DNA of 64,000 nt from Filimonas lacunae (GTDB lineage: Bacteria > Bacteroidota > Bacteroidia > Chitinophagales > Chitinophagaceae): contig NZ_AP017422.1 in assembly GCF_002355595.1 (NCBI RefSeq), forward strand, positions 7,196,823-7,260,822, read 5' to 3'. Within the stretch, counting starts at the first letter, position 1. Each line of letters opens with the position of its first letter. The notes beneath the pieces are model-generated. The model saw nothing but the letters and a program-made list of their open reading frames with translations, made no database searches and was not told the origin of the DNA. A program made the position numbers and the translations under genes. This document shows, in pieces, positions 15,796 through 24,423 of the stretch.

Positions 15796-17690
15796 ACCCC
15801 ATCGGTATACGACTGGAGATAGGCTTTCAGCGTCTTTTCCATGCCTGTGCTTACCGTATCCTCCGGTTGTTTTAAAATGTTATGCTGTAACAGTGAATCG
15901 GCCTGGTAGTTATACAGGCTTACCCCCATATTACCATTGAAAGAATATAAATACTTATCCTGTACCATGTTATAACTGCCGTTGGTATAATACACGGCAA
16001 AAGAAGGATGCTGATACACATCATTGCCATAGGCAAAGAACGGCTTGTTATAGCCTGTTAAATGCAGTAAGGTGGGCATTATGTCGGCCTGTGACAGGGT
16101 GCTGTTATTTATACCTTTAGGAATGATATGCTGTGATGGATCGAATAGTATTACCGGTATCTGGTACTGTCCGGCCAGGTTATCAAAGAAATGATTAGAA
16201 GACATGCCGGTGTGGTCGGCAGCCAATACAAAAATGGTATTGTTGTACCAGGACTCTTTTTTAGCACGTTCAAAAAACAGGCGTAAGCTGTAATCGGTGT
16301 ATTGTACACATCTGCTAAGTGGGTTGTCATCTCCTTTGAAAAGCGATTGATATTTCCCGGGAAGAGAGAATGGCTGATGTGAGCTTAATGTGAATATAGC
16401 GGTATGAAAAGGTTGCTGGAATGTATTCATCTTATCTGCGGCATATTGCAGAAAATACTCGTCCCATATACCCCAGTTACCATCATAATTAGTTTCGTTG
16501 TTGTATTCATTACGCCCAAAGTAATTCTGGTAGCCGGATTGGCTGGCGAAAGCATCCAGGTTGAAAGAACCATTGTTGGCGCCATGGAAAAAGGCGGTGT
16601 AATAATGCTCATCGTTTAACACTCCTGCCAGGCCTTTATACATGTTGCTGGCGTAGCCTGACTGGGTAAAAGCGCCATCCATAATGCTGGGAACAGAAGC
16701 CAGTATGGCCGGGATGCCTTGCACAGAGTGTTTACCGTTAGACCAGGCATTGCTGAAATACAAGCTTTCCTTTTCCAGTGAGTCGAGGAAAGGTGTAAAG
16801 GAAATGCCCTTGTTGGCGGCTGCAGTAAACTCTTTGGAAAAACTTTCCAGGGCAATTACTACAATATTGGGATGGGTAAACTGTTTTTGAGTAGAGACGG
16901 GCTGTTGAACAGGGGAATATATTTTATCACTTTCTTCCGGGCTGTAAAAGTGATAAGTAGTTATTTCTTCATGTCCTACTGATTTGGCCAGGGTAAACGA
17001 GCTGTTGAGTACCAGCGGTACGTTTTGAGCCGACGCAAATTTGCCTGCATCATTTACATCAATGGGTATATAGGCCAGCCATCCCCTGAAGTTGAGCAAC
17101 ATTAAGCCCATCCATATAATCAGGGTAAGAATGGAACCCACAACCCAGCCACTTTTGCTTTGCTGCGGGGCTGAGGTATTGGATACAATGAATTTTTTAG
17201 AGAAGTTTCTGATGATCAGAAACATAATAATGAACACTACTATCAGGTACCAGTAGTTGCGTAGGAAAGAAGGGATCAAACCCATGAAATTATCCTGCGA
17301 GCCACCAAAGTTGAACATTTCAAACGTAATGCGCTTGTGGGCAAAGTCGAAAAAGGCAATATCAAAGATATTTAGAGCCACTCCCAGCGCATTAAAGCCA
17401 ATGAATAGGAATATAGCAACCCTGGTATGTATTTTTCTAAAGCCTTCATTTACCGGAAGGCACATCCACAAAATAAACAGGGCGTTTTGCACGGCCAGCG
17501 CCGACAAATCGAAATAAATACCTGCAGTATAAATACGAAACAGGTCTTTATAAGAGATATGCGTAAAGGAATTGTGGTAGTAGATGTGAAAGAAAATACG
17601 GCAAAGCAGCAATAGCAATAGCACAAATAGTGAACTATATAAAAAGGTGCGGCTTCTTTGGTAGAGGGTAGAGGTTATTTCTTTCACCAT
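15762..17690 (-). CDS. LTA-synthase-like membrane sulfatase/phosphotransferase
   Basis: This 642-residue inner-membrane protein has about five N-terminal helices (residues 15-205) and a periplasmic sulfatase-fold domain. NIVVIALESFSKEF (275-288) gives the first metal-binding glutamate, WSNGKHSVQGIPAIL (316-330) corresponds to the nucleophile region, and ADHTG the late metal-binding aspartate and histidine. LtaS has GKTS where this protein has GKHS (319-322), so the nucleophile may be the serine or this branch may differ. Members move phosphoglycerol or phosphoethanolamine to envelope glycans. A -7 box lies upstream at 17714-17721. The true substrate is unknown. Confidence 0.85.
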   Translation of the reverse strand: MVKEITSTLYQRSRTFLYSSLFVLLLLLLCRIFFHIYYHNSFTHISYKDLFRIYTAGIYFDLSALAVQNALFILWMCLPVNEGFRKIHTRVAIFLFIGFNALGVALNIFDIAFFDFAHKRITFEMFNFGGSQDNFMGLIPSFLRNYWYLIVVFIIMFLIIRNFSKKFIVSNTSAPQQSKSGWVVGSILTLIIWMGLMLLNFRGWLAYIPIDVNDAGKFASAQNVPLVLNSSFTLAKSVGHEEITTYHFYSPEESDKIYSPVQQPVSTQKQFTHPNIVVIALESFSKEFTAAANKGISFTPFLDSLEKESLYFSNAWSNGKHSVQGIPAILASVPSIMDGAFTQSGYASNMYKGLAGVLNDEHYYTAFFHGANNGSFNLDAFASQSGYQNYFGRNEYNNETNYDGNWGIWDEYFLQYAADKMNTFQQPFHTAIFTLSSHQPFSLPGKYQSLFKGDDNPLSRCVQYTDYSLRLFFERAKKESWYNNTIFVLAADHTGMSSNHFFDNLAGQYQIPVILFDPSQHIIPKGINNSTLSQADIMPTLLHLTGYNKPFFAYGNDVYQHPSFAVYYTNGSYNMVQDKYLYSFNGNMGVSLYNYQADSLLQHNILKQPEDTVSTGMEKTLKAYLQSYTDGVKNNKMSVHMR

Positions 17691-17713
17691 GGGGTATGTT
17701 CTTTAAAAGAACG

Positions 17714-17721
17714 CAAAGTTA
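17714..17721 (-). promoter_or_regulatory. -7 box TAACTTTG for the membrane sulfatase
   Basis: Read on the minus strand the sequence is TAACTTTG, an exact TAnnTTTG match, 23 bases before the start codon of the sulfatase gene at 17690. I found no convincing -33 TTTG at the expected distance. Confidence 0.45.
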
Positions 17722-17745
17722 ATCGATAACAAAAAGGTAACATAT

Positions 17746-17773
17746 AAAAAAGGCCCCTGTAGGAGCCTTTTTT
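17746..17773 (-). terminator. Terminator after lysS
   Basis: AAAAAAGGC (17746-17754) pairs with GCCTTTTTT (17765-17773) and CC/GG pairs inside extend it. Read on the minus strand it ends in a T-run, about 40 bases after the lysS stop codon, separating lysS from the sulfatase. Confidence 0.85.
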
Positions 17774-17815
17774 GTCTTTTATCTTCGGATTTTTTTCGAC
17801 TAACTATAGGTTTTA

Positions 17816-19342
17816 CTAACCTTGGTTGTTTTCCGGACGCATTTGCGGGAAGAACAATACATCCTGGATAGAAGGCTGGTTGGTTAACAGCATTACCAGG
17901 CGGTCAATTCCTATACCAATACCAGAGGTAGGTGGCATACCGTATTCCAGCGCACGTAAGAAATCGTGGTCAATATACATCGCTTCATCATCCCCTCTTT
18001 CCATCAGTTTCACCTGTTCTTCAAAACGTTCGCGCTGATCAATCGGGTCGTTTAACTCGCTATAAGCGTTGGCTATTTCTTTACCATTGACCATTAATTC
18101 AAAGCGCTCTACCAGGCCCGCTTTTTCACGGTGCTTTTTGGTAAGAGGGCTCATTTCTACCGGGTAATCGGTAATAAAAGTGGGCTGCACATAGGTGTGT
18201 TCGCTGGTGTTGCCAAACAATTCGTCAATCAGTTTGCCTTTGCCTAAGCCAGGTTTCACGTCTATTTTTAATTGTTTGCAGGTGGCACGCAGCTGCTCTT
18301 CATCCATTTCGCTTACATCAATACCTGTATTCTCTTTAATAGAATCCAGGATAGAGATTCTTTTGAAAGGCGCTTTAAAGCTGATAATGTTTTCACCCAC
18401 TTTTACATCCGTAGTGCCGTGGATGGCAATAGCCAGTCTTTCAAACAGTTTTTCGGTTACTTCCATCATCCAGAAGTAATCTTTATACGCAGTATACCAT
18501 TCCAGAACGGTGAATTCCGGGTTGTGTGTACGGTCCATTCCTTCGTTACGGAAGTTGCGGCTAAACTCATACACCCAGTCAAAACCACCTACGATTAATC
18601 TTTTCAGATACAATTCATTGGCAATACGCAGATAAAAAGGAATATCCAGCGCATTGTGGTGAGTGGTGAACGGACGTGCAGCAGCACCACCGGGTATTGC
18701 CTGTAATACTGGGGTGTCTACTTCCAGCGCTCCCTGTTCGTTCAGGAAATCACGGATGGTGTTCACAATTTTGGTACGTTTCAGGAACGTATCTTTTACG
18801 TCCGGGTTGATAACCAGGTCGGCATAACGCTGACGGTAACGGAATTCAGGATCGGTTACAGCGTCAAACACATTACCTTCTTCGTCACGTTTTACCACAG
18901 GAAGTGGTTTCAGTGATTTGGCCAATAAGGTAAAAGTGTTTGCATGCACGGTAGTTTCACCTGTGTGCGTGATAAAAACCGAACCAGTTACGCCAATGAA
19001 ATCTCCCAGATCGATTAAGCGTTTTACCAGGTTGTCGAACAATGATTTGTCTTCTCCCGGGCAAATGTCATCGCGTTTAACGTATAATTGAATAATGCCT
19101 TTGTTGTCCTGTATCTTAATAAAAAATACCTTACCTCTTGACATTAAGGTCATGATGCGTCCTGCAACAGTTACATTAGAAAACTGTTCCTTAGTTTCTT
19201 CTGTAAACTGCGCTTTAATATCCTCCGAATAATGACTTACCGGATATAGCGGTGCAGGATAAGGATCTATTCCGAGTTGTTTTAACTCGTTCAACTTATC
19301 ACGGCGGATAAGCTCCTGCTCAGACAAATGTTGTTGACTCAT
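17816..19342 (-). CDS. lysS: Lysyl-tRNA synthetase, class II
   Basis: This enzyme charges tRNA-Lys with lysine in the cytoplasm. The 508 residues have an N-terminal OB-fold anticodon-binding domain (about 60-150, VAGRIMTLMSRGKVFFIKIQ) and a class II catalytic domain with motif 2 NFRNEGMDRTHNPEF and motif 3 GIGIGIDRLVMLLT. Length is standard. It has its own promoter box (19362-19369) and terminator, so it appears monocistronic. Identity is certain from the combination of motifs. Confidence 0.97.
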   Translation of the reverse strand: MSQQHLSEQELIRRDKLNELKQLGIDPYPAPLYPVSHYSEDIKAQFTEETKEQFSNVTVAGRIMTLMSRGKVFFIKIQDNKGIIQLYVKRDDICPGEDKSLFDNLVKRLIDLGDFIGVTGSVFITHTGETTVHANTFTLLAKSLKPLPVVKRDEEGNVFDAVTDPEFRYRQRYADLVINPDVKDTFLKRTKIVNTIRDFLNEQGALEVDTPVLQAIPGGAAARPFTTHHNALDIPFYLRIANELYLKRLIVGGFDWVYEFSRNFRNEGMDRTHNPEFTVLEWYTAYKDYFWMMEVTEKLFERLAIAIHGTTDVKVGENIISFKAPFKRISILDSIKENTGIDVSEMDEEQLRATCKQLKIDVKPGLGKGKLIDELFGNTSEHTYVQPTFITDYPVEMSPLTKKHREKAGLVERFELMVNGKEIANAYSELNDPIDQRERFEEQVKLMERGDDEAMYIDHDFLRALEYGMPPTSGIGIGIDRLVMLLTNQPSIQDVLFFPQMRPENNQG

Positions 19343-19361
19343 ATTTTTTATTAACGGAGCG

Positions 19362-19369
19362 CAAAATTA
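19362..19369 (-). promoter_or_regulatory. -7 box TAATTTTG for lysS
   Basis: On the minus strand the sequence reads TAATTTTG, an exact TAnnTTTG match, with a TTG (19392-19390) 20 bases upstream at the right distance for a -33 element. The lysS start lies 19 bases downstream. Confidence 0.6.
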
Positions 19370-19388
19370 GGCTTTACTTTCCAACCTG

Positions 19389-20441
19389 TCAACTGGTCAG
19401 TATTTTGATTGTTTGCCACAGAATGTCGGCCGATTGCTGCCAGCTGTTGGAGGCCACCCGGTTTTTACCGGCCAGGGCCAGGCGACTGCGCAGTGATTCA
19501 TCTTTATATAGCTGAATCATCAGTTGTCCAAGGCTGTTAAATGCCTGGGTGTCAGCATATAAAAAGGTCTCTGCCCCAATTTCACGATGGGCGGGTATGT
19601 CCATCGCAATTACCGGAACCTCGCTGGCCATTGCATGCAGGGCAGGAATGGCAGTGGCATCTGTTTCTACCGGGTATATCATGGCATACGCTCCGGCCAG
19701 CACGCTGGTTAGTTCGGTAATTTGCGCATCAGGCAATAGCATCAGGTCGTTTCTGAATTTATAAGCTTCAATATCAGGTAGTTGAGAGTTGTCTACCCCG
19801 GTGATCACCAGTTTCATGCTGCTTTTCTGCCATTTTTTAAACACAGAAAAAGCCTTTAAGGCATAGGTGATCTGAGATAATTGAGCCAGGCTTCCGTCCA
19901 ATACAAAATATTCACAACCATCGGTATATTTTGCTTTAATGGCTTCAGACTGTTCCCATTGTAATGCTTGAAACAAGGGCGAAGGTGCGGCGGGTATTAC
20001 CTGTATTTTTTCGGCGGGTACCTGATATTCCTGTTGCATTTGTGTGGCCGCCCATTGGGTAGTAACAATTATTTTTCCGTTTTTATTGGCAAACGAAACG
20101 GGTTGAGGGGTGGTTACAACCAGTAACTGCGGCGTAGGGGAGTTGGCTGCCTGCTGGTTGCTGATATAAAATGGTATCTGCTGTTTTTTGAGTACACCGG
20201 GTATCTGCTGGCTGAACTTCCACTGTTGCGCCCAGTTTTTTATGGGCAGAAAGCCGGGTGGGGATAATAATTGCTGCTGCCCGTACGCTGTTAACACTTC
20301 CGTTTTTTCGGCAGAAGACACGAAAAAAAGAAGATTTACGTGCTGTTTTTGTACCAACGGCAGCAAAACCTGTAGTAAAAAGTCGTTTTCTGCCACTCTT
20401 CCCTGTTGCGCAACGAGGTTGCCCTGAACTGCAATTTGCAT
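19389..20441 (-). CDS. Glycosyltransferase, GT-B fold (family 4-like)
   Basis: This 350-residue protein has two halves. The N-terminal half (about 1-160) is variable. The C-terminal half carries EYFVLDGSLAQLSQITYAL, MKLVITGVDN and, near the end, DATAIPALHAMASEVPVIAMDIPAHREI, which corresponds to the donor-sugar EX7E-type region of family 4 enzymes, although the first glutamate of the usual pattern is not clear. It probably works on a cell-surface glycan. It is divergent from gldC with 54 bases between, and has a -7 box only four bases before its ATG. Confidence 0.8.
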   Translation of the reverse strand: MQIAVQGNLVAQQGRVAENDFLLQVLLPLVQKQHVNLLFFVSSAEKTEVLTAYGQQQLLSPPGFLPIKNWAQQWKFSQQIPGVLKKQQIPFYISNQQAANSPTPQLLVVTTPQPVSFANKNGKIIVTTQWAATQMQQEYQVPAEKIQVIPAAPSPLFQALQWEQSEAIKAKYTDGCEYFVLDGSLAQLSQITYALKAFSVFKKWQKSSMKLVITGVDNSQLPDIEAYKFRNDLMLLPDAQITELTSVLAGAYAMIYPVETDATAIPALHAMASEVPVIAMDIPAHREIGAETFLYADTQAFNSLGQLMIQLYKDESLRSRLALAGKNRVASNSWQQSADILWQTIKILTS

Positions 20442-20445
20442 AGAG

Positions 20446-20453
20446 CAAAGATA
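20446..20453 (-). promoter_or_regulatory. -7 box TATCTTTG before the glycosyltransferase
   Basis: On the minus strand this is TATCTTTG, an exact match, ending four bases before the ATG at 20441. If it is used, the transcript would start at or inside the start codon (leaderless or nearly so). Confidence 0.45.
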
Positions 20454-20469
20454 GATGACTTGTATTTTC

Positions 20470-20477
20470 TACATTTG
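20470..20477 (+). promoter_or_regulatory. -7 box TACATTTG for gldC
   Basis: TACATTTG matches TAnnTTTG. The gldC ATG is 18 bases downstream. It lies 16 bases from the oppositely directed box of the glycosyltransferase, so the two promoters overlap. Confidence 0.5.
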
Positions 20478-20495
20478 CAAGCTTAACAGATAAAT

Positions 20496-20840
20496 ATGCA
20501 TACTTCTACTATTACCATCAATGTGAAGCTGGATGAAGATAAGGTGCCTGACCAGATAGAATGGAAGGCAAGTAGCAGCACTGCTGATGAATATCAGAAA
20601 GCCAATGCTATGATGGTAGCTTTCTGGGATGCGGCAGATAAAAGCGCCCTGAGAATTGACTTATGGACCAAGGATATGATGGTAGATGAAATGGCTGACT
20701 TTTTTTACCAGACCATGACTACTATGGCCGACACCTATCTGCGTGCAACGCAGCAGCAGGAACTGTCGGACGATATGAAGAAGTTTGCCAAAGACTTCTT
20801 TCATAAGTTCAGATTAACTCAACAGCAACAAAATCAATAG
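20496..20840 (+). CDS. gldC: Gliding motility protein GldC
   Basis: This 114-residue cytoplasmic protein matches the Bacteroidota GldC family along its length: HTSTITINVKLDEDKVPDQI, the tryptophans of IEWKASSS, KANAMMVAFWD, and LRIDLWTKDMMVDEMADFF. GldC was named for gliding in Flavobacterium, but homologues are widespread in non-gliding members of the phylum and the molecular role is unknown to me. It is followed after 21 bases by yqeY and then cvpA in the same direction, probably one operon. Confidence 0.92.
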   Translation: MHTSTITINVKLDEDKVPDQIEWKASSSTADEYQKANAMMVAFWDAADKSALRIDLWTKDMMVDEMADFFYQTMTTMADTYLRATQQQELSDDMKKFAKDFFHKFRLTQQQQNQ

Positions 20841-20861
20841 GTTAGATTTAAATTCTACAGT

Positions 20862-21314
20862 ATGAGCCTGGAGCAAAAAATAATGGCTGACCTGAAAGAA
20901 GCCATGAAAGCAAAAGATGAAGCTACTTTGCGTGGCTTAAGAGCCATTAAAGCAGCTATTATACTTGCTAAAACTGAAACTGGTGCCGGTGGTGAAGTGA
21001 ATGAAGAGGGTGAAGTGAAGTTGTTGCAAAAGCTGGTAAAGCAACGCCGTGATTCTGTTGACATTTTCCAGCAGCAAAACCGCACCGACTTGGCAGAAAA
21101 AGAATTACAGGAGATTGCCGTAATAGAAAAGTTTTTACCAGCGCAATTAAGCGAGGCTGACCTGAAAGCAGCTATAGCCGCTATTATTGCCGAAACAGGC
21201 GCCAGCTCTCCTGCCGATATGGGCAAGGTAATGGGGGTTGCTACCAAGCAACTGGCGGGTAAAACAGATGGCAAAGCCATTTCTGCAGCAGTGAAAGAAC
21301 TATTAAGCAAGTAA
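20862..21314 (+). CDS. GatB/YqeY domain protein
   Basis: This 150-residue helical protein is homologous to the C-terminal tRNA-binding domain of GatB. MSLEQKIMADLKEAMKAKDE opens the family, EVKLLQKLVKQRRDSVDIF and EIAVIEKFLPAQLSEADLKAAI follow, and DMGKVMGVATKQLAGKTDGK is the conserved tail helix. Free-standing YqeY proteins may act in tRNA-dependent amidation or other tRNA binding; the exact role is not settled. It sits between gldC and a CvpA protein; the next start codon (GTG) begins two bases after its stop. Confidence 0.93.
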   Translation: MSLEQKIMADLKEAMKAKDEATLRGLRAIKAAIILAKTETGAGGEVNEEGEVKLLQKLVKQRRDSVDIFQQQNRTDLAEKELQEIAVIEKFLPAQLSEADLKAAIAAIIAETGASSPADMGKVMGVATKQLAGKTDGKAISAAVKELLSK

Positions 21315-21316
21315 GG

Positions 21317-21841
21317 GTGATTATTGACATCATTTTTGCTATACTGATGGTACTGGCTATCGTCAAAGGTTTGCAAAAGGGCCTGGTATTAGCAGTATTT
21401 TCCTTTATTGCCATTATCATTGGCCTGGCTGCGGCTATGAAGTTGTCGGCTACCGTAGCATTGTGGCTGCAACATAATACCAATGTGGGTATGCGTTGGC
21501 TGCCAGCATTGTCTTTTATAATAGTGATAGTAGCGGTGACCTTATTGGTAAGATGGTGCGCTTCCCTTATTGAAGTGGGGTTAGACCTGGTTTTGATGGG
21601 ATGGATTAACAAATTAGGGGGGGCATTGTTATATATGATGTTGTACATAACCATACTAAGTGTATGTTTATTTTATGCACAACAAATGAATATGCTAAAG
21701 CCTGAAACTATTATGGCGTCTCGCTTTTATGGGTTTATTCAACCCTGGGGGCCAAAAGCAATTGAGGGATTGGGGGTAGTGCTTCCTGTTTTCAGGAACA
21801 TGTTCGGTGAATTGCAACAATTTTTTGGATCACTTAGTTGA
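21317..21841 (+). CDS. CvpA family membrane protein
   Basis: This 174-residue inner-membrane protein has four hydrophobic segments (about 2-20, 23-45, 57-85 and 99-118) and a polar C-terminal tail, as in CvpA (named from colicin V production; the function is still unclear, with links to envelope stress). IIDIIFAILMVLAIVKGLQKG is the family opening. The start is GTG at 21317, two bases after the yqeY stop, so translation is probably coupled. The residue order and hydrophobicity are convincing even though the family is loosely conserved. Confidence 0.85.
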   Translation: MIIDIIFAILMVLAIVKGLQKGLVLAVFSFIAIIIGLAAAMKLSATVALWLQHNTNVGMRWLPALSFIIVIVAVTLLVRWCASLIEVGLDLVLMGWINKLGGALLYMMLYITILSVCLFYAQQMNMLKPETIMASRFYGFIQPWGPKAIEGLGVVLPVFRNMFGELQQFFGSLS

Positions 21842-21948
21842 ATGCCTATTTTTGGGAGAAGATGATATAATGAGTTTGGGTTATGTCAATTGAATTACGT
21901 TTATTTGTGGCCATCCAAATGGTTGTTAGCCATTAAGAATGACGAGTG

Positions 21949-22728
21949 ATGAATTACGAGATTAAAACAAACGACAAGTTTCGGTTTATTGAAGAAGGCG
22001 AAGGTGAGCCGCTGATGGTATTACACGGTCTGTTCGGCGCTTTAAGCAACTTTAGTGATCTGATTGAGCACTTTAGACATAAGTATAAAGTAGTAGCTCC
22101 CTTATTGCCCTTGTACGACCTGGATATTTTCCATACCACAGTAGTAGGGTTGGCAAAGTATGTAGCAAACTTTATTGACACAGGTGGATACGACAAGATT
22201 CACCTGCTGGGCAACTCATTGGGTGGCCACGTTGGTTTGCTGTATGTTTTAAAGCACCCGGAAAAAATCAAGTCGCTTACCCTCACCGGAAGTTCTGGTT
22301 TGTTTGAAAACGGCATGGGTGATAGTTATCCGAAAAGAGGTGACTATGAATACATCCGTAAGAAAACAGAATTGACCTTCTACGATCCGGCTATGGCCAC
22401 CAAGGATCTGGTTGACGAAGTGTTCGATATCACCAATAACAGGTTAAAGGTTATTAAAACCATTTCTCTGGCTAAAAGTGCTATCCGCAACAACCTTGGT
22501 GAAGAACTGGGGCAGATTACACAACCTACATTGCTTATCTGGGGGAACAACGATAACGTAACGCCTCCTTTTGTAGCAAAAGAGTTTAATAAGCTGATTC
22601 CAAACAGCGAAGTACACTTCATTGATAAGTGCGGCCACGCCCCTATGATGGAAGTACCGTTAGAGTTTAACAAAATACTGGAAGATTTTTTAGGCAAGTT
22701 GAAAGAACCTGCTGCAACTATTGCCTAG
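21949..22728 (+). CDS. Alpha/beta hydrolase
   Basis: This 259-residue hydrolase has the oxyanion HGLFGALSNF, the nucleophile elbow GNSLGGH (GxSxG), an aspartate in LIWGNNDNVTPPF and the late catalytic histidine in KCGHAPMMEVP. It resembles the lipase/peroxidase-like branch (for example MhpC-type or proline-iminopeptidase-like proteins) common in Bacteroidota. ATG 21949 is preferred to the GTG three bases before. It is 107 bases after cvpA and 32 bases before a CBS protein. The natural substrate is unknown. Confidence 0.88.
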   Translation: MNYEIKTNDKFRFIEEGEGEPLMVLHGLFGALSNFSDLIEHFRHKYKVVAPLLPLYDLDIFHTTVVGLAKYVANFIDTGGYDKIHLLGNSLGGHVGLLYVLKHPEKIKSLTLTGSSGLFENGMGDSYPKRGDYEYIRKKTELTFYDPAMATKDLVDEVFDITNNRLKVIKTISLAKSAIRNNLGEELGQITQPTLLIWGNNDNVTPPFVAKEFNKLIPNSEVHFIDKCGHAPMMEVPLEFNKILEDFLGKLKEPAATIA

Positions 22729-22760
22729 TTTTTGTTGTCTGTTATATAAAATGTACCTGA

Positions 22761-23420
22761 ATGTTAACATCTCAATTAATAGTAACCAGCTACCCTGCTG
22801 TCAATTTATTTGACAAAGCAGGGTTTGCGTTGCAGCTAATGGAAGACTACGACATTCAGCACCTGCCCATTGTGAGCGATGAGAAATTCCGGGGCCTTAT
22901 CAGCAAAGATGATTTACTGGATGCAGATGAGGCAGCACCCATTGCTTTGTTAGAAGAACAATGGATTAAAGCTTCTGTGCATGCTAACGATCATTTTTTA
23001 CAGGCTTTAAAGCAGGCTTCTGCGCTTGATTTGTCACTGATTCCCGTTATTAATGAACAGTCCGAACTACAGGGAGTCATTTCCCGGGTGGAGTTGTTAC
23101 ATGCAGCGGAAAAATTTACCGGTGCGGAAGAGCCCGGTGGTTTAATAGTGATGGAGATGGAAAAAAGGAATTTTTCGTTTGGCGAAATGAGCAGGCTGGT
23201 AGAAACTAACGATGCTTATATAACACAGCTGAACACCTACATAGACAGTTCCACCGGTTTATTACAGATTACCATGAAAGTGAACAAGTCCGAGATTTCG
23301 GATATTGTGGCTACTTTTCAGCGCTACGAGTATACGGTAAAACATTACTTTGGCGAAGAATCGTATCAGAACGAACTGAAAGAGAACTACGATCTGTTAA
23401 TGACCTATCTTAAAATGTAA
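22761..23420 (+). CDS. CBS domain protein, AcuB-like
   Basis: This 219-residue protein has two CBS motifs in tandem (about 1-55 and 65-115; each with the pattern HLPIVSDEKFRGLISKDDLL) followed by an ACT-like region (about 125-200). This combination is that of AcuB, whose members bind adenine nucleotides. It is in the same direction as the NAD kinase, whose product is an adenine dinucleotide enzyme, which is suggestive but no more. Function unknown beyond likely nucleotide sensing. Confidence 0.88.
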   Translation: MLTSQLIVTSYPAVNLFDKAGFALQLMEDYDIQHLPIVSDEKFRGLISKDDLLDADEAAPIALLEEQWIKASVHANDHFLQALKQASALDLSLIPVINEQSELQGVISRVELLHAAEKFTGAEEPGGLIVMEMEKRNFSFGEMSRLVETNDAYITQLNTYIDSSTGLLQITMKVNKSEISDIVATFQRYEYTVKHYFGEESYQNELKENYDLLMTYLKM

Positions 23421-23471
23421 TCCTCCTTTGAAAAAAAGGCTAGTATCTGTTAGCCTGGAGGTATTGCTTAC

Positions 23472-23479
23472 TATATTTG
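23472..23479 (+). promoter_or_regulatory. -7 box TATATTTG before NAD kinase
   Basis: TATATTTG is an exact TAnnTTTG match ending three bases before the ATG at 23483. If used, transcription starts at or just inside the start codon. I could not place a -33 TTTG at the right distance. Confidence 0.45.
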
Positions 23480-23482
23480 CGC

Positions 23483-24361
23483 ATGAAAGTAGCAATCTAC
23501 AGCCGTGGATTAGACATTGAACAGCACAGCCAGCTGCTTATTCTGGCAGAAGAACTACAACGCTACAACATTTCCATTTTATTACATGAGGCCCTGCAGG
23601 AGCATTTTGATTATTTGCGTACTACAGGGGCAGACATCAGCATCTTCAAAGATCATAACGATTTAAATGAAGAAGTGGAATGTTTAATCAGTTTAGGGGG
23701 TGATGGCACTATTCTTGACGCTGTAGGGCTGGTTCGCGATAAGGGAGTGCCTATTTTGGGTATTAACTTTGGCAGGTTGGGCTTTCTGGCCAGCATTGGT
23801 AAAGAAGAACTGAGCATTGCGGTAGATACACTGGCTAACGGCACTTATGTAGTAGATAAACGATCTTTAATTCATCTGGATGCCAATATTCCTTTGTTTG
23901 ATAATGCTTCTTTTGCGTTAAACGAGTTTGCGTTGCACAAAAGAGATGTATCGCCTATGATTAAGGTGCATACTTATTTAAACGGGGAGTTTTTAAATAC
24001 CTATTGGGCAGATGGCTTAATTGTTTCTACTCCTACGGGCAGCACCGGGTATAGTTTAAGCTGTAATGGTCCGATTGTGTTTCCTGACTCTTCCAGTTTT
24101 CTGATAACACCTATTGCACCGCATAACCTGAATGTAAGGCCTATTATTGTGCCGGACAGCAACATCATTTCGTTTGAAGTGGAAGGTCGCCACAACCAGT
24201 TTATATGCACGCTGGATTCGAGAAGAGAAATTGTAGATAAAGACGTTCAGCTGGCCATTAAAAAGGAGAGCTTTGGCGTGAAATTAATACGATTAAACGA
24301 AAATAGTTTTCTTTCAACGCTTAGAAACAAGCTTACGTGGGGAATGGATAAAAGAAATTAA
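23483..24361 (+). CDS. nadK: NAD kinase
   Basis: This enzyme phosphorylates NAD to NADP using ATP or polyphosphate. The 292 residues start MKVAIYSRGL; the catalytic GGDGT motif is at 72-76 (SLGGDGTILDAV), followed by GINFGRLGFLAS (the N-terminal lid) and the C-terminal DGLIVSTPTGSTGYSLSCNGP segment. I prefer ATG 23483 over the TTG at 23477 because the upstream residues lack family similarity and a promoter box ends three bases before it. The neighbours CBS protein and DUF6089 protein are in the same direction. Confidence 0.95.
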   Translation: MKVAIYSRGLDIEQHSQLLILAEELQRYNISILLHEALQEHFDYLRTTGADISIFKDHNDLNEEVECLISLGGDGTILDAVGLVRDKGVPILGINFGRLGFLASIGKEELSIAVDTLANGTYVVDKRSLIHLDANIPLFDNASFALNEFALHKRDVSPMIKVHTYLNGEFLNTYWADGLIVSTPTGSTGYSLSCNGPIVFPDSSSFLITPIAPHNLNVRPIIVPDSNIISFEVEGRHNQFICTLDSRREIVDKDVQLAIKKESFGVKLIRLNENSFLSTLRNKLTWGMDKRN

Positions 24362-24423
24362 GCGTTCAAAGACAAGAAATTAAAGGGATTTTTCGTTATA
24401 TCAACATTCCGTATTTTGCAAAT

